Shown here one piece after another: positions 36,289-43,986 of a DNA stretch of 43,986 nt. Source of the DNA: an uncultured Pelagibacteraceae bacterium (GTDB lineage: Bacteria > Pseudomonadota > Alphaproteobacteria > Pelagibacterales > Pelagibacteraceae); the NCBI GenBank assembly GCA_902625825.1, contig CACOCL010000005.1, positions 1 through 43,986 on the forward strand, written 5' to 3'. A program made the position numbers and the translations under genes. The notes beneath the pieces are model-generated. The model did not search any database and had not been told where the DNA came from. It saw only the letters and a list, made by a program, of their open reading frames with translations. The stretch's first letter is position 1. Every line of letters starts with the position of its first letter.

Positions 36289-36317
36289 ATTAGACTCTAA
36301 AAAGATTCTTGGGTCAA
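36289..36317 (-). promoter_or_regulatory. Predicted ccrM promoter containing two GANTC sites
   Basis: Read on the minus strand, TTGACC (36312-36317) and TCTAAT (36289-36294) are separated by 17 bp, each matching the sigma-70 consensus at 5 of 6 bases. GANTC sites lie at 36304-36308 (in the spacer) and 36293-36297 (overlapping the -10). Transcription would start about 5 nt from the ATG at 36277, giving a nearly leaderless mRNA. In Caulobacter, GANTC sites near the ccrM start are known to affect its expression; the parallel here is inference. Confidence 0.5.
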
Positions 36318-36394
36318 CCTAGGATTGAATTAAATAGATAAAAATTGTGTAATGGTTTTTTTATATAACAATATCTGGTGTTTCTACGTGAAAC

Positions 36395-36955
36395 CTATTT
36401 CAGCTTGTTTAAAGGAGCAAAAGATTTTCTGTGTTCGCTAGTAATTCCAAAGGTTTTAATGGCTTTTAAATGTATTTTAGTTCCATAACCCATATTTTTA
36501 TCCCAGTAATAACCCTTAAATTTTTTTCCTAATTTTGTAATTAATTTGTCACGAGTAACTTTAGCGACAATTGATGCTGCTGAAATCGAGGGTATTTTTT
36601 GATCTCCTTTAATTATTGATTTAAGTTTGTACCCCAACATTTTAGGTAATTTATTTCCATCAACTAAAATAAGATTTGGTTTTTTGTCCAAATTTTTAAT
36701 TGCTCTCTTCATAGCTAAGAGGCTTGCTTGAAGAATATTCATTTTTTCAATTTCTTTAACAGAGGCTTTTCCTGTTGCCCAGATAGAGTTTTTTTTAATA
36801 TATTTAAACAAAATTTCTCGTTGTGTTTTTGATAATTTTTTTGAATCTTTTAGTAATTTTTTTTTTATAGATTTGTTCAAAATTACAGCCGCAGCCAAAA
36901 CTGGACCAACTAAACTTCCTCGACCAACTTCATCAACCCCTGCAATAATTTTCAT
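36395..36955 (-). CDS. rnhB: Ribonuclease HII
   Basis: Cleaves RNA-DNA hybrids and single ribonucleotides in DNA. It is 186 aa. The acidic site is GVDEVGRG (D7, E8), with further Asp in ILVDGN, and a later Asp or Glu in SIVAKVTRDKL. The LVGPV...A segment following the first motif is conserved in RnhB. The start abuts the UDG stop. Downstream, 117 bp (36278-36394) separate it from ccrM, carrying the ccrM promoter region. Confidence 0.95.
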   Translation of the reverse strand: MKIIAGVDEVGRGSLVGPVLAAAVILNKSIKKKLLKDSKKLSKTQREILFKYIKKNSIWATGKASVKEIEKMNILQASLLAMKRAIKNLDKKPNLILVDGNKLPKMLGYKLKSIIKGDQKIPSISAASIVAKVTRDKLITKLGKKFKGYYWDKNMGYGTKIHLKAIKTFGITSEHRKSFAPLNKLK

Positions 36956-37660
36956 TTAAATTTTTATTTTTAAAGTTTCGATCTCTTGTCTGATTTTTTT
37001 TAAATCTTGCCAAGAGTATTTTTTATTCTCAGGAAATCTTATCAAGTACGAGGGACTATAAGTAACAATTAATGGGTAAGTTTTACTATTTAAAATAATC
37101 TCTTTCCATATTCCTCGCTGTTCAGCGATTTTACCTCCAAAACCTGTAACAGCTTCCATTGCCGTACCTCCTAAGAGGATAATTATTTTTGGGTCTATGA
37201 TTGAAATATGCTCTTTTAAAAATATTGAATAACGCTTAATTTCTTGACTAGTCGGTTTTCTATCTTCTGGTGGTCTAAAATTAGTGCAGTATGTTAAATA
37301 TACTCTCTCTCTTTTGATATTGATTGCCAATAACATCTTAGTTAAAAGTTCACCAACTTCACCTTGGAATAATTTCCCAGAATTTTCTTCAATTGCTCCT
37401 GGCGATTCTCCAATTAACATGATGGGACTATTTACATCGCCCTCTCCAAATACAAGATTTTTTGAATTAATTTTTAAATTACAATTCTCAATTGAATTAA
37501 TTTTTTGTTTAAGAATTAATAATCTTTGATCTTTATTTTCATCCTTTTTGGTCAACTTAAATCGGTTAATTGGCTGGTCAGCAAAGATGAATCTGAAATC
37601 AATACTATTTTCTAATTCTTTAACATATTTGGCATTTTGATTTAAAGTCTTTTTAATCAT
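36956..37660 (-). CDS. Family 4-type uracil-DNA glycosylase with altered motifs
   Basis: A 234-aa member of the UDG family 4/5 fold that removes uracil from DNA. Motif 1 is GESPGAIEE (84-92), near GEGDVNSPIMLIG. Two things differ from biochemically known family 4 enzymes. The iron-sulfur cysteines are mostly absent (only C60 and C125 are seen), and the motif 3 His is replaced, reading YSPSYLIR (201-208) with Ser202 where HPSYLLR is usual. Loss of the cluster is common in alphaproteobacterial homologues; the Ser change is less expected. It is divergent from the TPR gene by 11 bp. Confidence 0.8.
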   Translation of the reverse strand: MIKKTLNQNAKYVKELENSIDFRFIFADQPINRFKLTKKDENKDQRLLILKQKINSIENCNLKINSKNLVFGEGDVNSPIMLIGESPGAIEENSGKLFQGEVGELLTKMLLAINIKRERVYLTYCTNFRPPEDRKPTSQEIKRYSIFLKEHISIIDPKIIILLGGTAMEAVTGFGGKIAEQRGIWKEIILNSKTYPLIVTYSPSYLIRFPENKKYSWQDLKKIRQEIETLKIKI

Positions 37661-37671
37661 AGAGTATTATT

Positions 37672-39354
37672 ATGTTTCCAAAAAAAAAAATATTAATATT
37701 CTTTATACTTCTCTTATATCAAAGCCCAATTTATTCTAAAAGTAATAGTTTTAATGATTTTAATTCAAAAAATCTCTCAAGATATTTTTCTGGAATAGTA
37801 GCATTTGAGAACAACAATAATTCAGAAGCTCTAGATTTCTTCAACTCATCAAAAGTTTTGGTTAATAAGCATGATCCGTATTTAAAAAGATTGATCAATT
37901 CATTAGTATTAGAAAATAAAGTTTTACAAGCCATAAATGAAATTAAAAAAAACAAAGGTAGGAAAAATTCAGAATTTTTTGATGCTTATCTATTATTGAC
38001 ACTTGATAATATTAAAAAAAATAATTTTGATTTAGCCTCTCAACACCTAAAAAATGCTATTGCTCTTGCACAACCTAGTAACTTTGACACAGCAATAGTT
38101 GAGACTTTAGAGCAATATATTTTTGTTTTTAAAGAAAAAAAAATTTCGGGAGATAAGAAAAATTTTGGTAAATTTTCAACTATTTCAGAAACTTTCCAAA
38201 AATGTTATTTGGGAAGTAATGATACAGACACATTTTTTAAAAAATTATTTAATGATGTCCGTAATGATTACACAAGATATATTTATTTTTATCTCAGTTA
38301 CCTAATTGAAAAAAATCGATTGCAGGATGCAAAAGAAATATCAGAGAAAATTCAATATGCTAATACAACACTACTGCTGTCCCAAGGTAAAAGCTGGATT
38401 GAAAATGGAAACATGGAAAAATTTTCACAATTTTTCACGTGTACAGATCATAATCATATAATAAGTGAATTTCTTTTCTTGATTTCAAATCTTTATTCAT
38501 CTCAAGACAATTTTGAAAGATCGAATTACTTTTTAAATTTATCAATATATTTAAATCCAAAATTTATTTTTAATCTCTCATTGATAGCAGAAAATCATTA
38601 TTTTAACGGCGAATATAAAAAAGTAAAAAAAACATTAAAAAATTTTAAAAAGGATAATGAATTTTATTATTGGTATAGAGTAAAAAAAGAAACCCAAATC
38701 ATTGCTAAATTAAAAAATAAAAAAGAGTCTTTAAATTATATAAAATCCGAATTTAATAAAATTGAAAAACCAAACGAAAAACATTTATTTGATATGGCAA
38801 ATTTTTTTAGAAATGCAAAAGAGTATAAAGAGGCAATTAATTATTACACAAAAATAATTCAAATTATTGATGATGATCCAGAAATTAAATCTGACCTTCT
38901 GTACAGAAGAGGGGGCTGTCATGAGAGAATAGGCAATTATGAAGAGGCAGATAAAGATTTATTGCTTTCCTTAAATATAAAACCTAACGATGCTTATGTT
39001 CTCAATTACCTAGCTTACTCCTGGCTTGAAAGAGATTATAGAATTGACGAGGCCATCAAAATGCTAGAGACAGCATATGCAGCAAAAAGCGATGACCCTT
39101 ATATTATTGACTCAATTGGTTGGGCTTATTACTTGATTGATGATTTTATTGAAGCTGAAAAATTTTTAAAAAGAGCTGTTGAGTTGATGCCTGATGATCC
39201 AATAGTAAATGATCATTATGGTGATATTTTGTGGAAATTAAATAGAAAAATACAAGCAAGATATTTTTGGTCAAATGTTTTAGAAATGAAGGATACAGAG
39301 AATGACATGATTGAGAAAATCAATAAGAAATTTATTGAAGGTCCAAAAAGTTAA
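37672..39354 (+). CDS. Exported tetratricopeptide-repeat (TPR) protein
   Basis: A 560-aa protein with a hydrophobic signal sequence (residues about 7-22). TPR-like helix pairs run through most of the rest; the clearest are in the C-terminal 200 residues (for example KEAINYYTKII, RIGNYEEADKDL, AEKFLKRAVELMPDDP). The GWAYYLIDDFIEAEKFL unit is typical of TPR proteins of the outer membrane or periplasm. No enzymatic motif is seen, and it is probably a scaffold. It precedes ispE by 5 bp, an association that I believe is common in alphaproteobacteria. Confidence 0.8.
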   Translation: MFPKKKILIFFILLLYQSPIYSKSNSFNDFNSKNLSRYFSGIVAFENNNNSEALDFFNSSKVLVNKHDPYLKRLINSLVLENKVLQAINEIKKNKGRKNSEFFDAYLLLTLDNIKKNNFDLASQHLKNAIALAQPSNFDTAIVETLEQYIFVFKEKKISGDKKNFGKFSTISETFQKCYLGSNDTDTFFKKLFNDVRNDYTRYIYFYLSYLIEKNRLQDAKEISEKIQYANTTLLLSQGKSWIENGNMEKFSQFFTCTDHNHIISEFLFLISNLYSSQDNFERSNYFLNLSIYLNPKFIFNLSLIAENHYFNGEYKKVKKTLKNFKKDNEFYYWYRVKKETQIIAKLKNKKESLNYIKSEFNKIEKPNEKHLFDMANFFRNAKEYKEAINYYTKIIQIIDDDPEIKSDLLYRRGGCHERIGNYEEADKDLLLSLNIKPNDAYVLNYLAYSWLERDYRIDEAIKMLETAYAAKSDDPYIIDSIGWAYYLIDDFIEAEKFLKRAVELMPDDPIVNDHYGDILWKLNRKIQARYFWSNVLEMKDTENDMIEKINKKFIEGPKS

Positions 39355-39359
39355 AAAAT

Positions 39360-40205
39360 ATGAATTTTAATAAGATTAAATCTTATGCAAAGATAAATCT
39401 TGCATTAAATATACTTGGTAGAACTAAATTTTATCACAAAATTGAAAGTATAATTTCTTTTATTGATTTGCATGATGAGATTTTTATTAAAGAGATTAAA
39501 TCAAAAAGACATAAAATAATGTTTTATGGTAAGTTCTCAAAGAATATAGAAAAGAATAATACTATTTCAAAATTATTAGATTTATTAGAAAAGAAAAAAT
39601 TCCTTAAAAATAAAAAATTTTTTATAAAAATTAAAAAAGAAGTACCCAGCAAAGCTGGTTTTGGCGGAGGTTCAATGAATGCATCTAATATTTTAAAATA
39701 TTTAAAAAAAAAAAATATAATAAAAATTAAAGAAAAAGAAATTAAAAATATTTGTTATTTGATTGGATCAGATGTAATCCTGGGACTTAATTCGACTAGT
39801 GCCATTATCAAATCAAAAAGAGAAATCAAATTTTTTAAAAACTGTGGTAAATTTCATGTTCTACTCGTTAAACCTGACTTTGGTTGTTCTACAAAAGAAA
39901 TATATTCAAAGGTGAAAAAACTAAATAAACCACAATTTCAAAAACCTAATAAAAACATGTTTAAATTTGATTTCCTAAAAAAAACAAATAATTTCTTAGA
40001 ACCGATTGCTTTTTCCTCATACCCGAAGTTAAAATCAATAAAATTTTATTTAGAAAATTCTCTTAATCCTCTTTTTGTAAGAATGACTGGATCAGGATCT
40101 GCCCTTGTTGCATATTATCGATCAAAAGGTATATGCAAAAGTGCGAAAAAAAAGTTCAATCAAAAATATAAAAATTACTGGTGTATATCATCAAAAACTA
40201 TATAA
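39360..40205 (+). CDS. ispE: 4-diphosphocytidyl-2-C-methyl-D-erythritol kinase IspE
   Basis: GHMP kinase of the MEP isoprenoid pathway. It is 281 aa. The N-terminal KSYAKINLALNILGR is typical, the ATP loop is VPSKAGFGGGSMNAS, the catalytic Asp lies in LIGSDVILG, and the C-terminal MTGSGSALVA closes the active site. Sequence is very lysine-rich and AT-driven. It is the second MEP gene in the window besides ispH, and lies 33 bp before tRNA-Gln. Confidence 0.93.
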   Translation: MNFNKIKSYAKINLALNILGRTKFYHKIESIISFIDLHDEIFIKEIKSKRHKIMFYGKFSKNIEKNNTISKLLDLLEKKKFLKNKKFFIKIKKEVPSKAGFGGGSMNASNILKYLKKKNIIKIKEKEIKNICYLIGSDVILGLNSTSAIIKSKREIKFFKNCGKFHVLLVKPDFGCSTKEIYSKVKKLNKPQFQKPNKNMFKFDFLKKTNNFLEPIAFSSYPKLKSIKFYLENSLNPLFVRMTGSGSALVAYYRSKGICKSAKKKFNQKYKNYWCISSKTI

Positions 40206-40238
40206 ATTTTATTTTTTTGTGTTATACGAATTTTATAT

Positions 40239-40312
40239 TGGGGCGTAGCCAAGCGGTAAGGCACGGGTTTTTGGTACCTGCATCCTAGGTTCGAATCCTA
40301 GCGCCCCAGCCA
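40239..40312 (+). tRNA. tRNA-Gln (anticodon UUG), CCA encoded
   Basis: Cloverleaf read by eye: acceptor TGGGGCG/CGCCCCA (40239-40245 with 40302-40308), D stem GCC/GGC, anticodon stem CGGGT/ACCTG with loop TTTTGGT (anticodon TTG), T stem CTAGG/CCTAG with loop TTCGAAT, discriminator G and genomic CCA at 40310-40312. The next gene starts only 3 bp downstream. Confidence 0.97.
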
Positions 40313-40315
40313 ATT

Positions 40316-41590
40316 ATGAAAAACTTTTTAGATAAAATTTTTTTAAGATCAAACAACTTAGAATATATTAGCTCTAATATTAAAAATCTTACTAAGAAAA
40401 ATCCAGTGGGTAAAATTTTTGATGCGATCAATTCCTTTTCTCCTGAAAGTGAAATTAGATACGTAGGTGGTTGTATTAGAAAAATAATCTGTCATGAGGA
40501 AGTAGATGATATAGATTTAGCTACAAATTTACTTCCTCAACAAGTTTGTGAAATATTTGAAAAAAATAAAATTAAATTTTATGAAACTGGAATCCAGTAT
40601 GGAACTATTACCGCTTTAATTGATGATTATAAATTTGAGATTACTAGTTTAAGAGAAGATATATCAACAGATGGTAGACATGCAAAAGTGAAATTTTCAA
40701 AAGATTGGAAGCAAGATGCTCTTCGAAGAGATTTCACAATAAATTCAATATATTCGGATAAAGATGGAAATTTATTTGACCCATTCAATGGTAAAGATGA
40801 TTTAGAAAAAGGTTTAGTTAGGTTTATTGGAAATGTTAATCAAAGAATTAATGAGGATTTTTTAAGGATTCTACGATATCTAAGATTTTTTTTGGATTAT
40901 TCAAAACAACCTCATGACTTAGAAGTTATCAGCAAACTAAGAAGGAATATAGAGGGTGTATCTTATTTATCAAAAGAGCGATTGTTAGATGAACTTAAAA
41001 AAATTTCTAAGCTTAGCACACTGGAAAAACTTTCAAAAGATAAGATATGTCTTGAAATTATTTTAGCAATTTTTCCAGAATTAAAAAATATTCGTATTTT
41101 TTCAAAGCTCAATTCGGAAAAAAAAGAAATTTTAAAAAAAGTTGATTTTATTTTTTTATTATCATTAATGATTATTGATGAGTCAGACAACACAGACTAT
41201 TTTCTTTATAAGCATAATATTCCTAAAATTGATAAAAAAAGAATAGAGACTATTAAAAATTTTTACTCTGAAAAGATAAATGTAAACACCTTTAAAGAAA
41301 CAAATTTGAATAAAGTTTTCTACTACCATGGAAAACAAGCCATTGAAGATATTTTAATTTTTAGGATTATTAAGTCTCAAAAATATGAACAAAGTTTATT
41401 GGAAACTTTAAAACTTTATGAAGATAAAAAAAAACCACAGCTACCCTTAGGTGCAAAAAAATTGATGGAAAAATATAAAATTCCAGAAGGTAAACAGTTG
41501 GGAAATAAACTTAAGATAATTGAAGAGAAATGGATAAATAATAATTTTCAAATTTCTGATAAGCAAGTTGAACAAATAATAAAAAGTTAG
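40316..41590 (+). CDS. cca: tRNA CCA-adding nucleotidyltransferase (PcnB family)
   Basis: Class II nucleotidyltransferase of 424 aa that builds or repairs the CCA end of tRNA. The head domain has the signature RYVGGCIRK followed by the metal Asp pair in EEVDDIDLATNL. RRDFTINSIYSD and the later RFIGNVNQRINEDFLRILRYLRF are neck motifs. Bacterial poly(A) polymerases share this fold, but the motif spacing and the alphaproteobacterial context favour CCA addition. The start codon lies 3 bp after the tRNA-Gln CCA end, so there is no separate leader. The 3' end overlaps the convergent greA by 4 bp. Confidence 0.9.
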   Translation: MKNFLDKIFLRSNNLEYISSNIKNLTKKNPVGKIFDAINSFSPESEIRYVGGCIRKIICHEEVDDIDLATNLLPQQVCEIFEKNKIKFYETGIQYGTITALIDDYKFEITSLREDISTDGRHAKVKFSKDWKQDALRRDFTINSIYSDKDGNLFDPFNGKDDLEKGLVRFIGNVNQRINEDFLRILRYLRFFLDYSKQPHDLEVISKLRRNIEGVSYLSKERLLDELKKISKLSTLEKLSKDKICLEIILAIFPELKNIRIFSKLNSEKKEILKKVDFIFLLSLMIIDESDNTDYFLYKHNIPKIDKKRIETIKNFYSEKINVNTFKETNLNKVFYYHGKQAIEDILIFRIIKSQKYEQSLLETLKLYEDKKKPQLPLGAKKLMEKYKIPEGKQLGNKLKIIEEKWINNNFQISDKQVEQIIKS

Positions 41591-42063
41591 ATATATTTTA
41601 CGTCTTTTATCTCAAAATTTTTCACACCAGCTGGAGTGTTAATTTCCACTAAATCTTTTTTATTTTTTCCTATTAATCCTTTTCCAATTGGCGATTGAAA
41701 ATAAATCAGTTTCTGTTTAAGATCAGCTTCGTCTTTACCAACAATTTTGTAACTTATATTTTCTCCATTATCTAAGTTTTCTAAAAATACCGTAGAACCA
41801 AAAATAACTTTTCCATCATTATTTAACTTTGTAACATCAATAACATTTGCTCTAGCGATAATATCATTAATTTCTGTTATACGACCTTCATTATGAGACT
41901 GTTCTTCTTTAGCAGCATGATACTCTGCATTTTCTTTTAGATCTCCATGAGATCTTGCCTCAGCTATTGCTGAAACAATTTCGGGTCTTTTTTTTTCTTT
42001 CAAAAAAATTAATTCTTCTTTTAGTTTTTTAAGGCCATTTGATGTAATTGGTTCTTTAGTCAT
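41587..42063 (-). CDS. greA: Transcription elongation factor GreA
   Basis: Rescues backtracked RNA polymerase by stimulating transcript cleavage. It is 158 aa, the standard length. The N-terminal coiled coil (residues about 5-75) has the acidic tip, with GDLKENAEYHAAKEEQ. The C-terminal FKBP-like domain has SPIGKGLIGK. The start abuts the hemF stop, so the run is trmL-hemF-greA in transcription order. Confidence 0.97.
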   Translation of the reverse strand: MTKEPITSNGLKKLKEELIFLKEKKRPEIVSAIAEARSHGDLKENAEYHAAKEEQSHNEGRITEINDIIARANVIDVTKLNNDGKVIFGSTVFLENLDNGENISYKIVGKDEADLKQKLIYFQSPIGKGLIGKNKKDLVEINTPAGVKNFEIKDVKYI

Positions 42064-42891
42064 TTATTTCCATTTAGCTAAAGGTGGTAATGACATTAAA
42101 ATTCCTTCAACATTTCCACCTGTTTGCAATCCAAATTTTGTCCCTCTATCGTAGAGCAAATTAAACTCCGTGTACCGACCTCTTTTAAAATATTGTATTT
42201 CTTTATCTTTCTTTGTCCATTTTTTTTTAAGTTTTTTTCTAATTATTTGGTTAAATATAAATTGAAATGTAATACCGACATCTCTTACAAACATAAAATC
42301 TTTTTCAAAACTATCGTTTTTATAATCAAAAAAAATACCACCTATTCCTCTTGGTTCTTTTCTGTGATGTAAATAAAAATATTTATCACACCATTCTTTA
42401 TATTTCTTATAATAATTTTTATTATGACGATTACATAATTTCTTTAGTGTTCTATGAAATTCTTTTTTTTCATTGTCGTCAATCTTTGATGGAGTAACAT
42501 CCATTCCTCCTCCAAACCAATCTTGAGTAGTACAAATATATCTAGTATTAAAATGCATCGCAGGTATCATGGGGTTTTTCAAATGCATAACAACGGAAAT
42601 TCCTGAAGCCCAGAATCTAGGATCTTTTTCGGCACCAAATATTTTTTTTTGAAATTCTTTTGGAAATTTACCATATACTTTTGAAAAATTTACACCGACT
42701 TTATCAAAAATTTTTCCATCCCTAAGAATTCTGTATTCACCTCCACCTTCATCTCTAGAGATATTTCTTTTCCAAGTTTTTGATTGAAATTTTATTTTAT
42801 TTTTTTCAAGTTTTAAAATGTCATAACAAAAAGCTTCTTGCAGCGTTTTAAACCAATTACTTGCTAAATCTTTTTTAATTTCTAAATTCAT
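42064..42891 (-). CDS. hemF: Oxygen-dependent coproporphyrinogen III oxidase HemF
   Basis: Decarboxylates two propionates of coproporphyrinogen III to give protoporphyrinogen IX in aerobic heme synthesis. It is 275 aa. Conserved segments are MHFNTRYICTTQDWFGGGMDVTP, EPRGIGGIFFDY and LLYDRGTKFGLQTGG with the final LPPLAKW. It supplies heme for the cox and bc1 proteins encoded nearby. It lies one base after the trmL stop. Confidence 0.96.
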   Translation of the reverse strand: MNLEIKKDLASNWFKTLQEAFCYDILKLEKNKIKFQSKTWKRNISRDEGGGEYRILRDGKIFDKVGVNFSKVYGKFPKEFQKKIFGAEKDPRFWASGISVVMHLKNPMIPAMHFNTRYICTTQDWFGGGMDVTPSKIDDNEKKEFHRTLKKLCNRHNKNYYKKYKEWCDKYFYLHHRKEPRGIGGIFFDYKNDSFEKDFMFVRDVGITFQFIFNQIIRKKLKKKWTKKDKEIQYFKRGRYTEFNLLYDRGTKFGLQTGGNVEGILMSLPPLAKWK

Positions 42892-42892
42892 A

Positions 42893-43366
42893 CTAAATAA
42901 TTTTAATTTGTCTTAAGCATTCTGATAAAACAATCGCTACTGAAGTAGCAATATTAAGTGAGCGTTTAGAGCTTACCATAGGTATTTTTAAACGATTTTT
43001 AATTATCTTATGTAATTTCTCTGGAACACCCGCGCTTTCTCTTCCAAATAAAATTGTATCATTATTTTTAAATTTAAAATTCGTATAAGATGAACTGCCC
43101 TTGGTTGTCATTAATATCACTCTTTGATCTTTTTTAATTTCCAAAAAATGGTCGATACTTTTAAAAAAAACTAAATTTTTATTGTCCATGTAATCCATGA
43201 TCACTCTTTTAAACCTTTTATCGTTAAAAGAAAAACCGCAAGGCTCAATAATCTCTAATTTTGTGCCCAAACAAGCACATGTCCTCATTATAGCTGCTGT
43301 ATTTTGAGGAATATCTGGTTCAAATAAAGCAATTTTAAGCCCCTGATATTGAAGATTATGTGTCAT
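42893..43366 (-). CDS. trmL: tRNA (cytidine(34)-2'-O)-methyltransferase TrmL
   Basis: SPOUT methyltransferase of 157 aa that 2'-O-methylates the wobble base of leucine tRNAs. It begins with IALFEPDIPQNTAAIMRTCACLG, has LFGRESAGVPEKLH in the knot, and ends with IPMVSSKRSLNIATSVAIVLSE, all typical of TrmL (YibK). It is divergent from petA, with 88 bp between the two starts that must hold promoters for both. Confidence 0.93.
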   Translation of the reverse strand: MTHNLQYQGLKIALFEPDIPQNTAAIMRTCACLGTKLEIIEPCGFSFNDKRFKRVIMDYMDNKNLVFFKSIDHFLEIKKDQRVILMTTKGSSSYTNFKFKNNDTILFGRESAGVPEKLHKIIKNRLKIPMVSSKRSLNIATSVAIVLSECLRQIKII

Positions 43367-43454
43367 TCTTTCAGTAGAAAAATATTACTTTTTTATTATA
43401 TGTAATCATATATTAACAATCTAAATCAATATATAGAATTATACGAAGTAAAAG

Positions 43455-43964
43455 ATGGCGGAAAAAAAAACTAAAAGAAGAGACTTTTTATTCACAGCTA
43501 CTTATGCGGTTGGAGCAGTGGGAGTAGGTGCCGTGGTGTGGCCAATGATAGATCAGATGAACCCAGACGCTTCAGTGAAAGCTTTAGCAAGCACTGAAGT
43601 GGATGTAAGTGCAGTTGATCCTGGAAAAACTATTACTGTACTGTGGAGGGGAAAACCAGTTTTTATTAGAAGAAGAACACAAGATGAAATTGCAGAGGCT
43701 AAATCTGTGAATTTAGAAGAATTAAAACATCCAGAAAAAGATGAAGATCGTGCAAAAAATCCAGAGTGGCTTGTTATGCTTGGCGTGTGCACTCATTTAG
43801 GCTGCGTACCTTTAGACCAAAAAGGAGATTACAATGGTTGGTTCTGTCCGTGTCACGGTTCTCATTATGATATTTCAGGAAGAATTAGAAAAGGCCCAGC
43901 ACCAACGAATATGGAAATACCAGAATATAAATTTGTTGATGCTAACACTATTAAGATTGGATAA
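43455..43964 (+). CDS. petA: Ubiquinol-cytochrome c reductase Rieske iron-sulfur subunit
   Basis: The Fe-S subunit of complex III. It is 169 aa. The N terminus has a Tat-type KRRDFL followed by a hydrophobic anchor (about 13-30) that remains as the membrane helix. The [2Fe-2S] ligands are in CTHLGCVP and CPCHGSHYD, two Cys and two His, with the disulfide cysteines alongside. It leads the petABC order; the next gene starts 6 bp later. Confidence 0.97.
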   Translation: MAEKKTKRRDFLFTATYAVGAVGVGAVVWPMIDQMNPDASVKALASTEVDVSAVDPGKTITVLWRGKPVFIRRRTQDEIAEAKSVNLEELKHPEKDEDRAKNPEWLVMLGVCTHLGCVPLDQKGDYNGWFCPCHGSHYDISGRIRKGPAPTNMEIPEYKFVDANTIKIG

Positions 43965-43969
43965 TTTTT

Positions 43970-43986
43970 ATGAGTGAACACGAATA
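43970..43986 (+). CDS. petB: Start of next gene, probably cytochrome b (petB), truncated by window edge
   Basis: An ATG at 43970 begins MSEHE, five whole codons before the window ends. It lies 6 bp after petA, where cytochrome b is the standard neighbour. The sequence is too short to confirm the product; the call rests on position. Confidence 0.5.

Noticed and set aside
36278..36394. Small RNA or riboswitch in the 117-bp ccrM-rnhB gap
   Set aside because: No stable paired structure was visible; the ccrM promoter explains the part with informative sequence.
43367..43454. Promoter and possible CtrA-like (TTAA-N7-TTAA) site between trmL and petA
   Set aside because: TTAACA at 43413-43418 is a fair -35, but no matching -10 lies 16-18 bp away, and the second TTAA half-site is missing.

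Overview
The window is a piece of a streamlined, very AT-rich alphaproteobacterial chromosome, almost certainly from the SAR11 clade (Pelagibacterales, 'Candidatus Pelagibacter'-like). The basis is the combination of strong A/T bias with long homopolymer tracts, genes packed at -20 to +20 bp spacing, no mobile DNA, alphaproteobacterial hallmark genes (CcrM, a split b/b' ATP synthase, a cox operon with ctaB/ctaG/surf1) and a beta-carotene-to-retinal pathway of the kind that supplies proteorhodopsin. No stretch longer than about 120 bp lacks a gene.

Layout. 1-4408 (minus): lipid A and membrane genes ubiA-msbA-waaA-lpxK, the last cut by the window edge. 4460-6665: a small DUF2721 membrane protein, a quinone oxidoreductase and a pirin. 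6761-12452 (minus): a surface-glycan cluster. It holds an E1-like PLP sugar dehydratase, a DPM1-like GT2, a CDP-glucose 4,6-dehydratase-like SDR, a glucose-1-phosphate cytidylyltransferase-like enzyme and a GT-C-like membrane protein, preceded by a HAD hydrolase. 12470-20583 (plus): rsmE, the aa3 cytochrome oxidase operon (coxB, coxA, ctaB, a 41-aa CoxF-like peptide, ctaG, coxC, surf1), then thrC and a peroxiredoxin. 20616-33084 (minus): one unbroken run of 15 genes. In transcription order these are dciA-like, dsbA-like, a hinge-less smc, the F0 operon (atpI, B, E, F', F), crtI, crtB, crtY, blh, ispH, thrB and rnhA. 33085-35210 (plus): mutY and a FAD monooxygenase. 35207-37660 (minus): ccrM, rnhB and a family-4 UDG. 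37672-41590 (plus): a TPR protein, ispE, tRNA-Gln(UUG) and the CCA-adding enzyme gene. 41587-43366 (minus): greA, hemF and trmL. 43455 to the end (plus): petA and the first codons of the next gene, probably cytochrome b.

How it fits together. Much of the window concerns membrane energetics: terminal oxidase with its assembly factors, the Rieske protein of complex III, the proton channel of ATP synthase, ubiquinone and heme synthesis, and carotenoid cleavage to retinal. The retinal genes lie directly between the F0 operon and ispH (isoprenoid precursor supply). The rhodopsin gene and crtE are not in the window. The points most worth a second look are the SMC protein without a hinge, the E1-like sugar dehydratase without iron-sulfur cysteines, the GANTC sites inside the predicted ccrM promoter, and the tRNA-Gln that ends 3 bp before the start codon of the tRNA CCA-adding enzyme.
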